A stretch of DNA of 64,000 nucleotides from JANOBD01 sp031411495 (GCA_031411495.1 JANOBD010000014.1:43085-107084), one strand, 5' to 3'. Shown: positions 42,168 through 51,952, counted from the first letter of the stretch. The notes: generated by a model not told the origin, from the sequence alone. Numbers and translations: made by a program.

Positions 42168-42354
42168 GGCTGTGCCAAGGGGATCGACAATGGCCGCCGC
42201 GCCTGTGAGGTTTTCGTTTCCTTCAATCCCGCGGGACTCGACTCTTCATCGCACCCGCCGCGCCGCCAAAATCGTGCACTCTACACGAAATTCTGTCGAC
42301 GCAAACGCCGATCTGGCTACACCGGTGGCGCAACCAAATCGACGCGAGCCCGGC

Positions 42355-42382
42355 AGTATATGACAAGCCAAATCGATGTCAA
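42355..42382 (-). promoter_or_regulatory. Sigma-70 promoter of the tRNA-Thr-tuf operon
   Basis: The minus strand reads TTGACA (42377-42382), a 16-nt spacer, then TATACT (42355-42360). This is close to the vegetative consensus and lies 188 nt before the tRNA-Thr 5' end. It overlaps no coding frame on that strand. Confidence 0.65.
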
Positions 42383-42458
42383 ACCCGGCAAGTCGTGGCG
42401 CGCGTCGCCAAGTCCCTGCGGTTGCCCGCTTTGAGCGGATCCGATACCAACCACCCCC

Positions 42459-43439
42459 ATGGCGAGCTTCTCCATCTGGTGTAACCGACAGTTCGAACCC
42501 GCCCAAGCCAGTCTTTTCGAAATGGCATGCGCCCCGCATCGCGTCCGCTGGGCCGAATCCATGTCGGCGTCCAACCTCGTGGCGGCGACCAGCGATGACG
42601 CACTCGTCAACGAGTGCGAACTCGCCTACGGCCAACCTGCACCGGAAGATGTTGCCAAATCCCGAAAACTGCAGCTGATCTGCCTGTCGAGCGCCGGCTA
42701 TACACGATACGACACGCCGGCCTTTCGAAACCTCTGCCGCGAGAAATCCATCACCGTCTGCAACGCGTCCGGTGTGTACGACGAGCCTTGCGCGCAGCAC
42801 GCGCTGGCGATGATGCTCGCGAACACGCGGCAGCTGCCCGGCGCGATCCAGTCGCAGATCACGAATCGAGACTGGCCATACCTTCCGCTTCGCAACAAAA
42901 GCGATCTGATCACGTCAGCTAAGACGGTTCTGCTCGTTGGCTACGGCGCCATCGCCCGCAGGCTCGCCGAGTTACTCGTTCCGTTCGGTGCAACAGTTCG
43001 CGCATTCCGGCGGGCAGTCCGCGGAGATGAAAACGTAAAGACTTACCCGATCGCCGATCTCGATCGCTTCCTCGGCGACGCGGATCACGTCGTCGATCTA
43101 CTTCCCGCATCTGACGAAACCAAGGCATTCTTTGATCGTCCACGGTTCGGACGATTCAACCGCGGTTCGCACTTTTACAACCTCGGGCGAGGCGACACGG
43201 TTGATCAGAATGCTCTGACGGAAGCGCTTTCCACAGGCGCGCTCGGTTCCGCTTATCTCGACGTCACCAGCCCCGAGCCATTGCCGGCCGATCACCCGCT
43301 GTGGAGGGCACCAAACTGTTTCATCACCCCGCACACCGCCGGCGGAACGCACGATGAATCCGTGCGACAAATCGCACATTTCGCAGAGAATCTCCGACGA
43401 TTCATCTCCAGAGAGCCCTTCCGCGATCGCATCATCTGA
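42459..43439 (+). CDS. D-2-hydroxyacid dehydrogenase
   Basis: The 326-residue enzyme has a nucleotide-binding motif GYGAIARRLA (161-170), the catalytic Arg244 in NLGRGDTVD, Glu273 in SPEPLPADHPLW and His292 in TPHTAGG. It interconverts a 2-oxo acid and a D-2-hydroxy acid with NAD(P). Substrate is unknown. It starts at an ATG at 42459 without a clear ribosome site and is divergent from the tuf operon. Confidence 0.88.
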   Translation: MASFSIWCNRQFEPAQASLFEMACAPHRVRWAESMSASNLVAATSDDALVNECELAYGQPAPEDVAKSRKLQLICLSSAGYTRYDTPAFRNLCREKSITVCNASGVYDEPCAQHALAMMLANTRQLPGAIQSQITNRDWPYLPLRNKSDLITSAKTVLLVGYGAIARRLAELLVPFGATVRAFRRAVRGDENVKTYPIADLDRFLGDADHVVDLLPASDETKAFFDRPRFGRFNRGSHFYNLGRGDTVDQNALTEALSTGALGSAYLDVTSPEPLPADHPLWRAPNCFITPHTAGGTHDESVRQIAHFAENLRRFISREPFRDRII

Positions 43440-43619
43440 AGCTGAGCTCTTGCCGAGGTTGGAAAAGCTCGCGTTACAACCGCAATGGTCGACGCCATTT
43501 CTCCGGCGAAGGACTCGGGTTCGTCCCGATCCCCGTATCCTTGTGTTTCAGCAGAATTGCTTTCCTATAATCTGTGATCGCATCGTAGGTACAGCCCGTC
43601 ATCCGAAAGAGGAATCAAC

Positions 43620-45308
43620 ATGCGTCGACACCCTGAAGACATTGTCTGCGTCGAATCGCTCGAACTCCGCCGCATGCTGGCCGTTCTACCGACGGGTTTC
43701 ACGGACCAGTTGGTGGCCGGCGTGTCGAACGCCACAAGTTTCACCTTCGCGCCGGACGGCCGACTGTTCATCACCGAACAAGGCGGCGCATTGCGCGTGG
43801 TCGACCATGGCGTCCTGCAAAGTTCGCCTTTCACGACCGTTTCTACTTCGGCGAACGGCGAGCGCGGCCTTTTGGGTGTGGCGTTTGATCCGAACTATTC
43901 GCGAAACCACTACGTGTATGTCTACTACACCGCATCCACCCCTGCCGTGCATAACCGCGTGAGCCGGTTCACCGCGAGCGCCGCAAACGAAAACGTGGCA
44001 CAGGCCGGCAGTGAAACTGTCCTGCTCGATCTCAATAACCTCTCGGGCGCGACCAATCACAACGGCGGCGCGATCCACTTCGGTCCCGACGGAAAGCTCT
44101 ACATCGCGGTGGGCGAAAACGCGAACGGCGCGAACGCCCAGTCGTTCGGCAATTTGCTCGGCAAAATGCTCCGGGTGAACGCCGACGGAACCATTCCGAC
44201 CGACAATCCGTATTTCACCGATGCCGCCGTCACCGGGCAGAACAAGTTGATCTGGGCGCTGGGCCTGCGCAATCCATTTACCTTCGCGTTCCAGCGCGGA
44301 ACCGGACGCATGTTCATCAACGACGTCGGCCAGGACACTTGGGAAGAAGTCAACGACGGTATTGCCCGTTCCAATTACGGCTGGCCCGGCATCGAAGGCA
44401 AGCGCACAACGCAGACGCCGCCAGCCGACTACCGCGACCCGTATTACGTCTACTCGAACGTGGGCTCACAGATCGCGATTATCGGCGGAGCCTTCTACAA
44501 CCCGACCTACCCTGCGTATCCGTCGACGTACGAGGGCAAGTATTTCTTCGCCGACCTCGGTGCAGGATGGATTCGCACGCTCGACACATCGCTAGCCGCG
44601 CCCGCCGCCGTCGACTTCGGCACCGGCGGATCTACCATCGTCGGGTTTGAACTCGGACCAGATAACAGCGTCTATTTTCTGCAGCGTAGTGGAACCGTTG
44701 GCGTGCATCGGATGGCGTATACGGACACTGCTGCTCCATCCGTCACGAGCGCCGCGTTTGTTTACAACGAAGCGGCCGTGCCCTTCGAAACGGCACAACG
44801 CGTTCGGGTGAAGTTCAGTGAGTTCGTCGGCAACAGCCTGACCGCGGGCGACTTCACCGTCGAGAACCTCACCACCAGTACGACAATCCCGACCGCGAAT
44901 CTCCACCTGAGCTACGACTCGCTCACCAACACTGCAACGCTGAGTTTCCCGGGCTACGCCAATGCCGCAGGCGCGCTGCCGAACGGCCGATACCGTCTCA
45001 CGCTTGCCGCCAATGCCGCGAGCGACATCACCGGCAACAACCTCATCGCCGGGCGCACGCTGGAGTTCAATGTGCTGGCGGGTGATTTGAATGGCGACAA
45101 CACCGTCAACTTCGACGACCTGCTGACGCTCGCTCAGAACTACCAGACCAGCGGAACCTATTCGCAAGGCGATCTGAATTACGATGGGACGATCGATTTT
45201 AGCGATCTTCTCATCCTGGCACAGAATTACCAATCGTCGATCGTGGCGGGCGCGCGATCGACTCCTGCGAGTCAGCGAAATCGAATCGCGAGCGATGTCA
45301 TCAATTGA
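43620..45308 (+). CDS. Secreted PQQ-type glucose/sorbosone dehydrogenase with dockerin domain
   Basis: The 562-residue protein starts with the planctomycete extracellular N-terminal segment (VESLELRRMLA, residues 12-22) instead of a classical signal. A six-bladed beta propeller of the GSDH type follows (FAPDGRLFITEQGGALRVVD, NHNGGAIHFGPDGKLYIAVG, LRNPFTFAF). A beta-sandwich then precedes a type I dockerin at the C-terminus (GDLNGDNTVNFDDLLTLAQN and a second calcium loop DLNYDGTIDFSDLLILA). It probably oxidises aldoses outside the cytoplasm. The ATG has AGAGGA upstream. No cohesin partner is in the window. Confidence 0.88.
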   Translation: MRRHPEDIVCVESLELRRMLAVLPTGFTDQLVAGVSNATSFTFAPDGRLFITEQGGALRVVDHGVLQSSPFTTVSTSANGERGLLGVAFDPNYSRNHYVYVYYTASTPAVHNRVSRFTASAANENVAQAGSETVLLDLNNLSGATNHNGGAIHFGPDGKLYIAVGENANGANAQSFGNLLGKMLRVNADGTIPTDNPYFTDAAVTGQNKLIWALGLRNPFTFAFQRGTGRMFINDVGQDTWEEVNDGIARSNYGWPGIEGKRTTQTPPADYRDPYYVYSNVGSQIAIIGGAFYNPTYPAYPSTYEGKYFFADLGAGWIRTLDTSLAAPAAVDFGTGGSTIVGFELGPDNSVYFLQRSGTVGVHRMAYTDTAAPSVTSAAFVYNEAAVPFETAQRVRVKFSEFVGNSLTAGDFTVENLTTSTTIPTANLHLSYDSLTNTATLSFPGYANAAGALPNGRYRLTLAANAASDITGNNLIAGRTLEFNVLAGDLNGDNTVNFDDLLTLAQNYQTSGTYSQGDLNYDGTIDFSDLLILAQNYQSSIVAGARSTPASQRNRIASDVIN

Positions 45309-45413
45309 CCGCGGCGGAACGGATCGCCTTTACTTTGGCCAGATGCGGCTGGATACGACGCCGGCGAGCCTCTAGGTAGCACTCCCGGGGTTTTGATGGA
45401 GAAGATTCCCAAC

Positions 45414-46439
45414 TCACCGATCGAACTGCGCATCGAACGCGATCGCGGATGGTTTGAAATCGATCTTCTTCACCAGCGCACACGCTTCGGTCGCGCCATG
45501 TTCACGGTCCATGCGTGAGTCTTCCCATTCGACGCTGAGCGGCCCCTGGTAGCCGACGTCGTTGAGCGCGACGATGATGCGTTCGAAGTCCACATCGCCG
45601 TGCCCCGGCGAGCGGAAATCCCAGAAGCGGCGCGGATCAGCGAAGTTCACGTGGCCGCCGAATACGCCTACGGTGCCGTCACCCTTGCCCCACCACGCAT
45701 CCTTCACATGGCTATGGAAGATGCGCTTGCCGAACGTGTAAATGAACTTCACGTAATCGACGCCTTGGTAGCCGAGATGGCTCGGGTCGTAGTTGAATCC
45801 GAATCGCTTGTGATTCTTCACCGCTTCAAGTGCGCGCTGCGCGCTGGCGATGTCGAACGCGATTTCCGTCGGATGCACTTCGAGCGCGAAGTTCACATCG
45901 TTCTTTTCGAAGGCGTCGAGGATCGGCCCGAAGCGCTTCGCGAAATCGTCAAAGCCCTTCTGCCAGTACTTCTGGTCGGTCGGCGGGAACGCATAGATGC
46001 TGTGCCAGATCGATGAGCCCGTGAACCCGTTGACGACCATCGGAAACGCGATCTTGTCCGGACTCGCATCGCGGAAGAGTCGTGCCGCCTTGGCAGTCTC
46101 GATCATTTTCTTCGCGGCGCGCTTGCGAACGCCTTCGGGATCGCCATCGCCCCACACATCCGGCGGCAGGATGCTCTTGTGGCGCTCGTCGATCAGGTCA
46201 CAGATCGCCTGGCCGACGAGGTGAGAACTGATCGCGTGGCACGTTAGGCCGTGGTCTTTGAGTAGTTCCCACTTCTTCTTGAGGTACCCCTTGTCCTTGA
46301 TCGCGTTATCGACTTCGAAGTGATCGCCCCAGCAGGCGAGTTCGAGCCCGTCGTAGCCGAAGGCCTTGGCCTTCTTGCATAGTTGTTCGAGCGAGAGGTC
46401 GGCCCACTGGCCGGTGAAGAGCGTGACGAGTCGTGCCAT
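45414..46439 (-). CDS. Sugar phosphate isomerase/epimerase (AP-endonuclease family 2 TIM barrel)
   Basis: The 341-residue protein starts MARLVTLFTGQWADLSLEQL. The barrel carries acidic and His metal ligands (ALEVHPTEIAFD, NYDPSHLGYQG, HSHVKDA, LSVEWEDSRMD). These enzymes isomerise sugars or inositol derivatives in the cytoplasm. AAGGAAAC lies before the ATG at 46439; a longer frame adds unrelated residues. The next gene upstream is unrelated. Confidence 0.87.
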   Translation of the reverse strand: MARLVTLFTGQWADLSLEQLCKKAKAFGYDGLELACWGDHFEVDNAIKDKGYLKKKWELLKDHGLTCHAISSHLVGQAICDLIDERHKSILPPDVWGDGDPEGVRKRAAKKMIETAKAARLFRDASPDKIAFPMVVNGFTGSSIWHSIYAFPPTDQKYWQKGFDDFAKRFGPILDAFEKNDVNFALEVHPTEIAFDIASAQRALEAVKNHKRFGFNYDPSHLGYQGVDYVKFIYTFGKRIFHSHVKDAWWGKGDGTVGVFGGHVNFADPRRFWDFRSPGHGDVDFERIIVALNDVGYQGPLSVEWEDSRMDREHGATEACALVKKIDFKPSAIAFDAQFDR

Positions 46440-46452
46440 GTGTTTCCTTCTC

Positions 46453-47031
46453 CTAGAGTGAATGATCCGAATCAAGATCATCCGACTCACGACGTCGATT
46501 TTCAACTTCCCTCGCAGCCGCTCGTTCCAACACAACCGATGCCGGCCTGATTGCGGGCGCGTCCGTGAATCGGATCGCGCCAACCTGGTACGCATCGCGA
46601 TAGACGATTCGGCCTGGCGTATCGGTGGCTTCGAGAAGCACCTTGTAGCCTGCATCCTGGATCGCGTGAACCAGTTCCCAGGCTCGAGCGATCATCCGTC
46701 GATCTTCGAACACGAACCAGTACACTGCATCGGGCTCGACGCCACGCGGGATCGGGAGATGTCGGTTGAACCACTTGAACTGCCGCTCCATGCGCTGCCG
46801 AATATCGATTGGCGTCTCAATGTCCACAGCAATCCTGTCCCCTCCGCGAAAGAGTCCACGAAGCGGCCCGTAACCGAAATCGATTCTCAGCCGAACATAT
46901 TTCGCGAGTTGATCGGGATTCTCCGGCGGCGCGGTCCAGCGGGAAGGATCCACCTCGCGCGTGGGCTGAATATGGGCCTCGACTGCACGTCGGGCCTGCT
47001 GTCGACGAATCGGCTTGCGGAAGTAACCCAC
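46453..47031 (-). CDS. Hypothetical soluble protein, 192 aa
   Basis: A GTG start at 47031 is chosen because GGGAGGG (47039-47045) lies 7 nt upstream. A longer reading to 47256 has no such site. The protein has a conserved-looking middle (IDFGYGPLRGLFRGGDRIAV, PDAVYWFVFEDRRMIARAWE) and ends in a charged tail (REVENRRRESDDLDSDHSL). No domain is recognised. It ends 13 nt before the isomerase gene and may be co-transcribed. Confidence 0.65.
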   Translation of the reverse strand: MGYFRKPIRRQQARRAVEAHIQPTREVDPSRWTAPPENPDQLAKYVRLRIDFGYGPLRGLFRGGDRIAVDIETPIDIRQRMERQFKWFNRHLPIPRGVEPDAVYWFVFEDRRMIARAWELVHAIQDAGYKVLLEATDTPGRIVYRDAYQVGAIRFTDAPAIRPASVVLERAAAREVENRRRESDDLDSDHSL

Positions 47032-47132
47032 AAACTCACCCTCCCTGTTTGCCAGTAGCGCAGTAGACTGACAAACGAATCCCGCTTGCCGGGACAACCA
47101 GAAGAAGGCAACCCTAGCGAAGCGGGAAGACC

Positions 47133-47621
47133 ATGCCACCAGAAACTGAGATTCGACCAGCCAACACCGTCTGCGTGATGCTCTGCATCGACATCGATGC
47201 ACCGGTAAAAACGGTGTGGAAGTGCTTTCTCGAAGACATCGGCGAGTGGTGGTCACTCGCGAACTTCGCCGCCACAGGCGGGACGATGCATCTCGAACCG
47301 CGCGCCGGAGGGCGGCTGTACGAAGTCGGTCCGAACGGACACGAACTGCTCTGGGCGCACCTCATCGAATTACTGCCTGAACAACGCCTCTTTTTCCACG
47401 GTGCGATGGGTGCCCCCTACGCGCCAGCGTGCATCACGCTGTATCAGTTCAACTTCGAATCCAACGGCAAAGGCACCCGCGTTTCGATTCGCGACGAACT
47501 CATCGGCAACGTCGACGCGAAGACGCCGAAATCGATGACGGACGGCTGGACATTGTTGATGGAGCAAGGCCTGAAAAAGTTCGTCGAATCGCGCACCCAC
47601 GGTGCGAGCCCGCGAGCATGA
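47133..47621 (+). CDS. SRPBCC / activator-of-Hsp90-like domain protein
   Basis: The 162-residue protein has the AHSA1-type SRPBCC pattern: IDAPVKTVWKCFLEDIGEWW, EPRAGGRLYEVGPNGHELLW and the final helix MTDGWTLLMEQGLKKFVESR. This fold binds hydrophobic ligands in the cytoplasm; the exact role is unknown. It is convergent with pgi, ending 22 nt apart. Confidence 0.82.
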   Translation: MPPETEIRPANTVCVMLCIDIDAPVKTVWKCFLEDIGEWWSLANFAATGGTMHLEPRAGGRLYEVGPNGHELLWAHLIELLPEQRLFFHGAMGAPYAPACITLYQFNFESNGKGTRVSIRDELIGNVDAKTPKSMTDGWTLLMEQGLKKFVESRTHGASPRA

Positions 47622-47643
47622 GCAACCCGACGAGGCATGTTCT

Positions 47644-49272
47644 TTACATTCGCGACTTGTAGTAATTGATCAGCCCGTTCGTCGAGGCATCATGCGACGA
47701 CACGCTCGCCGGTCCTTCCAGCTCGGGGAGGATTCTCTTCGCGAGTTGTTTCCCGAGTTCGACGCCCCACTGATCGAAGCTGTTGATGTTCCAGATCGCG
47801 CCCTGAGTGAAGATCTTGTGCTCGTACATCGCGAGGAGCGAGCCGAGGGTCTTCGGATCGATCAGATCGACCATGATCGAGTTTGTCGGGCGATTGCCTT
47901 TGAACGTTTTGGCGTTCACCAGTGCTTCCGATGCCGCCGCGCCGAGTTCCTTCCGGACCTCGTCTCCCGTTTTTCCGAACGCCAGCGCCTCGGTTTGCGC
48001 GAAGAAGTTCGACACGAGGATGGCGTGGTGCGCGCCCAGCGGATTGTGAGATTTCACGGGCGCGAGAAAGTCGCACGGGATGAGTTTCGTGCCCTGGTGA
48101 ATGAGTTGATAGAACGCGTGTTGGCCATTGGTTCCGGGCTCGCCCCAGAGGATCGGGCCCGTCTGGTAGTCGACGAAGCGGCCGTCGCGGTCGACGCCCT
48201 TGCCGTTGGATTCCATGTCGCCTTGCTGGAAGTAGGCGGCGAAGCGGGAGAGGTATTGATCGTAGGGCAGAATCGCCTCGCTCTGAGCGCTGAAGAAATT
48301 GTTGTACCAGACACCGAGCACCGCCAGGATCACCGGCAGGTTCTCCTCGAGCGGCGCGGTACGAAAGTGCTCGTCCATCGCGTGCGCGCCCGAAAGCAGT
48401 TCTTCAAATTTCTCAAACCCCACATAAAGGGCGATCGGAAGGCCGATGGCGCTCCACAGCGAATATCGGCCGCCCACCCAGTCCCAGAAGCCGAACATGT
48501 TGTTCGTGTCGATGCCGAAGGCGCTGACCTCCTTGGCATTGGTCGACACTGCGACAAAGTGCTTCGCGACGGCTTTCGGGTCCTTGGCCTTCTTGAGAAA
48601 CCATTCCTTTGCGCTCATCGCGTTCGTCAGCGTCTCCTGCGTCGTGAAGGTTTTGCTCGCCACGATGAAGAGCGTGGTCTCGGGGTCGATCTTCTTGCAG
48701 ACCTCGGCGATGTGCGTGCCGTCGACGTTGCTCACGAAGTGAATGCGGAGCTTTTTGTCATCCGCGTAGTGCTTGAGCCCTTCGCACACCATCACCGGCC
48801 CCAGATCACTGCCGCCGATACCGATATTGACGACGTCCGTGATCGATTTTCCCGTGTAGCCGACGTGGACGCCGGTCCGCACCTTCTCGACGAACGCCTT
48901 CATGCGCCCGAGCACTTCGTTCACTTCGGGCATCACGTCCTTGCCGTCGACGACGATCGGTTTGTTGGAGCGGTTGCGCAGCGCTACGTGCAGCACGGCA
49001 CGGTCTTCGGTGGAGTTGATCTTTTCACCGCTGAACATCTTGTCGCGCAGCGTCTCGACGCCCGCCTGTCTGGCGAGATTGATGAGCAGTTCAAACGTCT
49101 TCTTCGTAATGAGGTTCTTCGAGAAATCGACCAGGATCGTTCCGAAGGATCGGCTGAATCTCTTGAAGCGATCGGGATCGGAAGCAAACGCCTCGCGGAG
49201 CGAAACGTTCTGGATCTCGGCCTGATGGGATTGCAGCGCCTTCCAAGCGACAGACTGAGTGAGGTTGGACAT
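47644..49272 (-). CDS. pgi: Glucose-6-phosphate isomerase
   Basis: The 542-residue enzyme has the PGI signatures NIGIGGSDLGPVMV and the C-terminal FDQWGVELGKQLAKRILPEL, with the ASKTFTTQETLTNA phosphate loop. It interconverts glucose-6-phosphate and fructose-6-phosphate in glycolysis. AAGGAA lies before the ATG. It follows the esterase gene by 15 nt. A 652-codon antisense frame is a shadow. Confidence 0.97.
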   Translation of the reverse strand: MSNLTQSVAWKALQSHQAEIQNVSLREAFASDPDRFKRFSRSFGTILVDFSKNLITKKTFELLINLARQAGVETLRDKMFSGEKINSTEDRAVLHVALRNRSNKPIVVDGKDVMPEVNEVLGRMKAFVEKVRTGVHVGYTGKSITDVVNIGIGGSDLGPVMVCEGLKHYADDKKLRIHFVSNVDGTHIAEVCKKIDPETTLFIVASKTFTTQETLTNAMSAKEWFLKKAKDPKAVAKHFVAVSTNAKEVSAFGIDTNNMFGFWDWVGGRYSLWSAIGLPIALYVGFEKFEELLSGAHAMDEHFRTAPLEENLPVILAVLGVWYNNFFSAQSEAILPYDQYLSRFAAYFQQGDMESNGKGVDRDGRFVDYQTGPILWGEPGTNGQHAFYQLIHQGTKLIPCDFLAPVKSHNPLGAHHAILVSNFFAQTEALAFGKTGDEVRKELGAAASEALVNAKTFKGNRPTNSIMVDLIDPKTLGSLLAMYEHKIFTQGAIWNINSFDQWGVELGKQLAKRILPELEGPASVSSHDASTNGLINYYKSRM

Positions 49273-49287
49273 GTTGGTTCCTTCGAC

Positions 49288-50445
49288 TTATTTCGTAGAG
49301 AAAAGGTACTCGATCGCATCCGGAAAGCGTGTTGCCCAGGCAGGCTCGTCATGTTGTGCGCCTTCCGCAATCTGCAGGCGATGCTCGATTCTGGCTTTGG
49401 TGAGAATCGAATCGACTTCCCGCGCCAGGTCAACGTTCGATGCGGCGGTTTCCGCACTGCCTTCGCGCGTGCCCATGTCGATCCAGAGCCTCGTGTCCCT
49501 CAGGCGCGAGGCGTCCTTCGCCAGGTCGTCGATAATCGCGTGATTTGCCCACCAGAGTGACGGCGACATCACGATCGCGCCGCCAAACACGTCCGGATGG
49601 CGATTGGCGATCTCGATCGATACCAAGCCTCCCAAAGATGAGCCACCGACGAACGTGTTCTCTCGACCCATCTGCGTGCGATAGGTCTGGTTAATGACCG
49701 GCCGAACTTCGTCGAGCAGGAAGTTCGCATAGCGCTCGCCCTGCCCGCCGCCGTACTTCTCGTCGGCGACAAATGTGTATTCGGAAGTGCGAGCCGCGCC
49801 GCCATTGTCGATTCCGACGACGATCATCGGCGGCACTTTCCTGTCGTCGCTCAACTTCGTGAGCGTCTCGTCGATCTTCCATTCGTTCCCAAACGCACTG
49901 GTCGCGCGATCAAAACAGTTCTGGCCGTCGTGCATATAGAGGACGGGATAGCGCTGCGTCGGATTCGCCTCGTAGTCCGCCGGTAGCCAGACCCGAATCG
50001 TGCGTTGCCGTCCCAGCGTCTTGGAGTCGATCGTATGGAGTTTAAGGGTTCCGACGACGCTGGACTCAATGACATTGGACGTCGAAGCCCAGCGCTCGAC
50101 TGTTGCCTCGATTTGTCTGGTCGACGGTTCGACTTTTTCCTTGCGATTGGCTCGATCTGTCCCGTCGGCGTTCTTCTCGACGGTCCGCCAGTTGCCGAGC
50201 GTAAACTTGAACTCAATGTTCGTTCCCGCTTCGAGCGCCGCCTCGCCCCGATAGATACCGGAGTCATCGCGCCGGAGCTCAAATCCGTCGGCCTTCCAGT
50301 TTCCCAGCGCCGCGCCAGAGCCGGCAACAAACACGCGCGCGTCGCCGGGCGTTGAAGGCGGCACGTGCACCACGAACTCCGCAGCGCACACCGTCTGCGC
50401 CAGACACGAACTGAGCAAGAGCGGAAGCAAGTGGATGGGTCGCAT
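49288..50445 (-). CDS. Secreted esterase with N-terminal CBM20-like domain
   Basis: The 385-residue protein has a signal peptide (MRPIHLLPLLLSSCLAQTVC, AAE). A starch-binding-type domain follows (VHVPPSTPGDARVFVAGSGA, GNWKADGFELRRDDSGIYRG). The esterase D / enterochelin-esterase domain has VLYMHDGQNCFDR, nucleophile elbow VGGSSLGGLVS and a C-terminal GAQHDEPAW. It may hydrolyse carbohydrate esters or siderophore esters outside the cytoplasm. It lies between mgtE and pgi on the same strand. Confidence 0.86.
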   Translation of the reverse strand: MRPIHLLPLLLSSCLAQTVCAAEFVVHVPPSTPGDARVFVAGSGAALGNWKADGFELRRDDSGIYRGEAALEAGTNIEFKFTLGNWRTVEKNADGTDRANRKEKVEPSTRQIEATVERWASTSNVIESSVVGTLKLHTIDSKTLGRQRTIRVWLPADYEANPTQRYPVLYMHDGQNCFDRATSAFGNEWKIDETLTKLSDDRKVPPMIVVGIDNGGAARTSEYTFVADEKYGGGQGERYANFLLDEVRPVINQTYRTQMGRENTFVGGSSLGGLVSIEIANRHPDVFGGAIVMSPSLWWANHAIIDDLAKDASRLRDTRLWIDMGTREGSAETAASNVDLAREVDSILTKARIEHRLQIAEGAQHDEPAWATRFPDAIEYLFSTK

Positions 50446-50487
50446 ATAGCGACGTTATCCGGGCCGGCGACCACGTCAATTGCAGGG

Positions 50488-51834
50488 TCAAAGCAGAATC
50501 CAGCTCGCAAGTCCCAGCAGTGCGAGGAATCCGCACACATCCGTCACGGTCGTGGCGAAAATCGTTGCGCTTTGCGCGGGGTCGAAGCCGAGTCGCTTCA
50601 TGATGAATGGAATGCCGGCGCCCGTCGTGCACGCGAGCGTGTGGTTGCAGACCAGAGCCAGCCCGACCACGAGTCCCAGCATCGTCGCCTCGTGATTGCT
50701 CACATGATCGCTGCCGGGGAATGTTCTGGCGATCAGGCCGGTGATCACGCCGATGATGACGCCGGTCAGCAGGCCGACGTACAGTTCCCGGCGGATGACG
50801 TGGCGCAAGAGCTTGCCGTCGACTTTACCCATCGCAAGCCCGCGCACCGCGACCGCCATCGCCTGCGCGGATGCGTTTCCGCCCATGCCCGCGACGATGG
50901 GCATGTACGCCGCGAGGATGACGAGCTTCTCGAGTGTCGAATCGAACATCCGCACCACCGACGCCGCCAGGAACGCCGTCGCCAGGTTCACCACCAGCCA
51001 CCAGAAACGCTTTCGGAAGCTGAAGTGCCACGGGCTGTTCAGGCGTTCTTCAACACCGGCGCCGAACAGACGCAGCACGTCTTCGGTTGCTTCCTCGTTG
51101 AACACATCCTGGATGTCGTCGGCCGTGATCAGGCCGATCAGCTTGTTGTCCCTGTCCACCACCGGCAGCGCCAGGTAGCGCTTTTCGTGCATGAGCTGGG
51201 CCACTTCTTCCTGGTCCATGGTCGCCGGGACACTGACCACCCGCGGAATCATGATGTCGCGCAACAGTCGCGCCGGGCGGGCGAGAATCAGGTCGCGCAT
51301 CGACAGCACGCCGATCAGGTGCCCGCGTCGATCGATGACGTAGACGTAGAACATCTGTTCCAGCTCGTCATGAATTGTGCGAAGCACTTCGATGGCATCG
51401 CCGACGCTCACGTATTCGTAGAGCGCGGTGATCTGCGTCGTCATGATGCCGCCGGCCGTATCGGGCGGGAACTTTTCGAGCTGCTCGACGTCCAGCCTGA
51501 CCGGGTCGCTGAACTCGTCGACGATCTCGCGATGCTTTTCGTCGGTGACGTGATCCAGGACATCGACACGGTCGTCCGGGTCCATCTCCTGAAGCATCAT
51601 GGCCGCTTCCGCCGACTCCATCTGTTCGACGACCTCGGCGGCGTGCTCCGGATCCAGCTCGGACACGATCTGCGCCGCGGTCTCCGGGTCGAGATATTCC
51701 GCGACATCGGCAGCGCGTTCACGCGAGAGCTCGGAAAGCACCTCCGCCGCATCGGCGCGCGAGATGTCCTCCATCCGCTCGGCCATCGCCGCGTCCTGCT
51801 GCGCCTCGATCTTTTTTTCCGCTTCGTTGGCCAT
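50488..51834 (-). CDS. mgtE: Magnesium transporter MgtE
   Basis: The 448-residue transporter has an N-terminal superhelical domain (EDISRADAAEVLSELSRERA), two CBS domains (about 130-260; SMRDLILARPARLLRDIM, LITADDIQDVFNEEATEDV) and five membrane helices with the pore motif GMGGNASAQAMAVAVRGLA. The acidic N-domain and CBS pair close the pore when magnesium is high. The first of three same-strand genes (mgtE, esterase, pgi). Confidence 0.95.
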   Translation of the reverse strand: MANEAEKKIEAQQDAAMAERMEDISRADAAEVLSELSRERAADVAEYLDPETAAQIVSELDPEHAAEVVEQMESAEAAMMLQEMDPDDRVDVLDHVTDEKHREIVDEFSDPVRLDVEQLEKFPPDTAGGIMTTQITALYEYVSVGDAIEVLRTIHDELEQMFYVYVIDRRGHLIGVLSMRDLILARPARLLRDIMIPRVVSVPATMDQEEVAQLMHEKRYLALPVVDRDNKLIGLITADDIQDVFNEEATEDVLRLFGAGVEERLNSPWHFSFRKRFWWLVVNLATAFLAASVVRMFDSTLEKLVILAAYMPIVAGMGGNASAQAMAVAVRGLAMGKVDGKLLRHVIRRELYVGLLTGVIIGVITGLIARTFPGSDHVSNHEATMLGLVVGLALVCNHTLACTTGAGIPFIMKRLGFDPAQSATIFATTVTDVCGFLALLGLASWILL

Positions 51835-51952
51835 CGGAACGTCCCGGCTCTCCGCTTATATCGGATCAAATCGGCATTTGCATTTGTCTGACAGTAGGCA
51901 GCGGCACGCTCGCGATACAATGTGGCACAGAGTCGAGATACAATGTAGTTCG

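Noticed and set aside
47602..49560. 652-codon plus-strand frame opposite pgi
   Set aside because: The minus strand encodes an unmistakable glucose-6-phosphate isomerase.
50365..51891. 508-codon plus-strand frame opposite mgtE
   Set aside because: His/Arg-rich composition and MgtE on the other strand.
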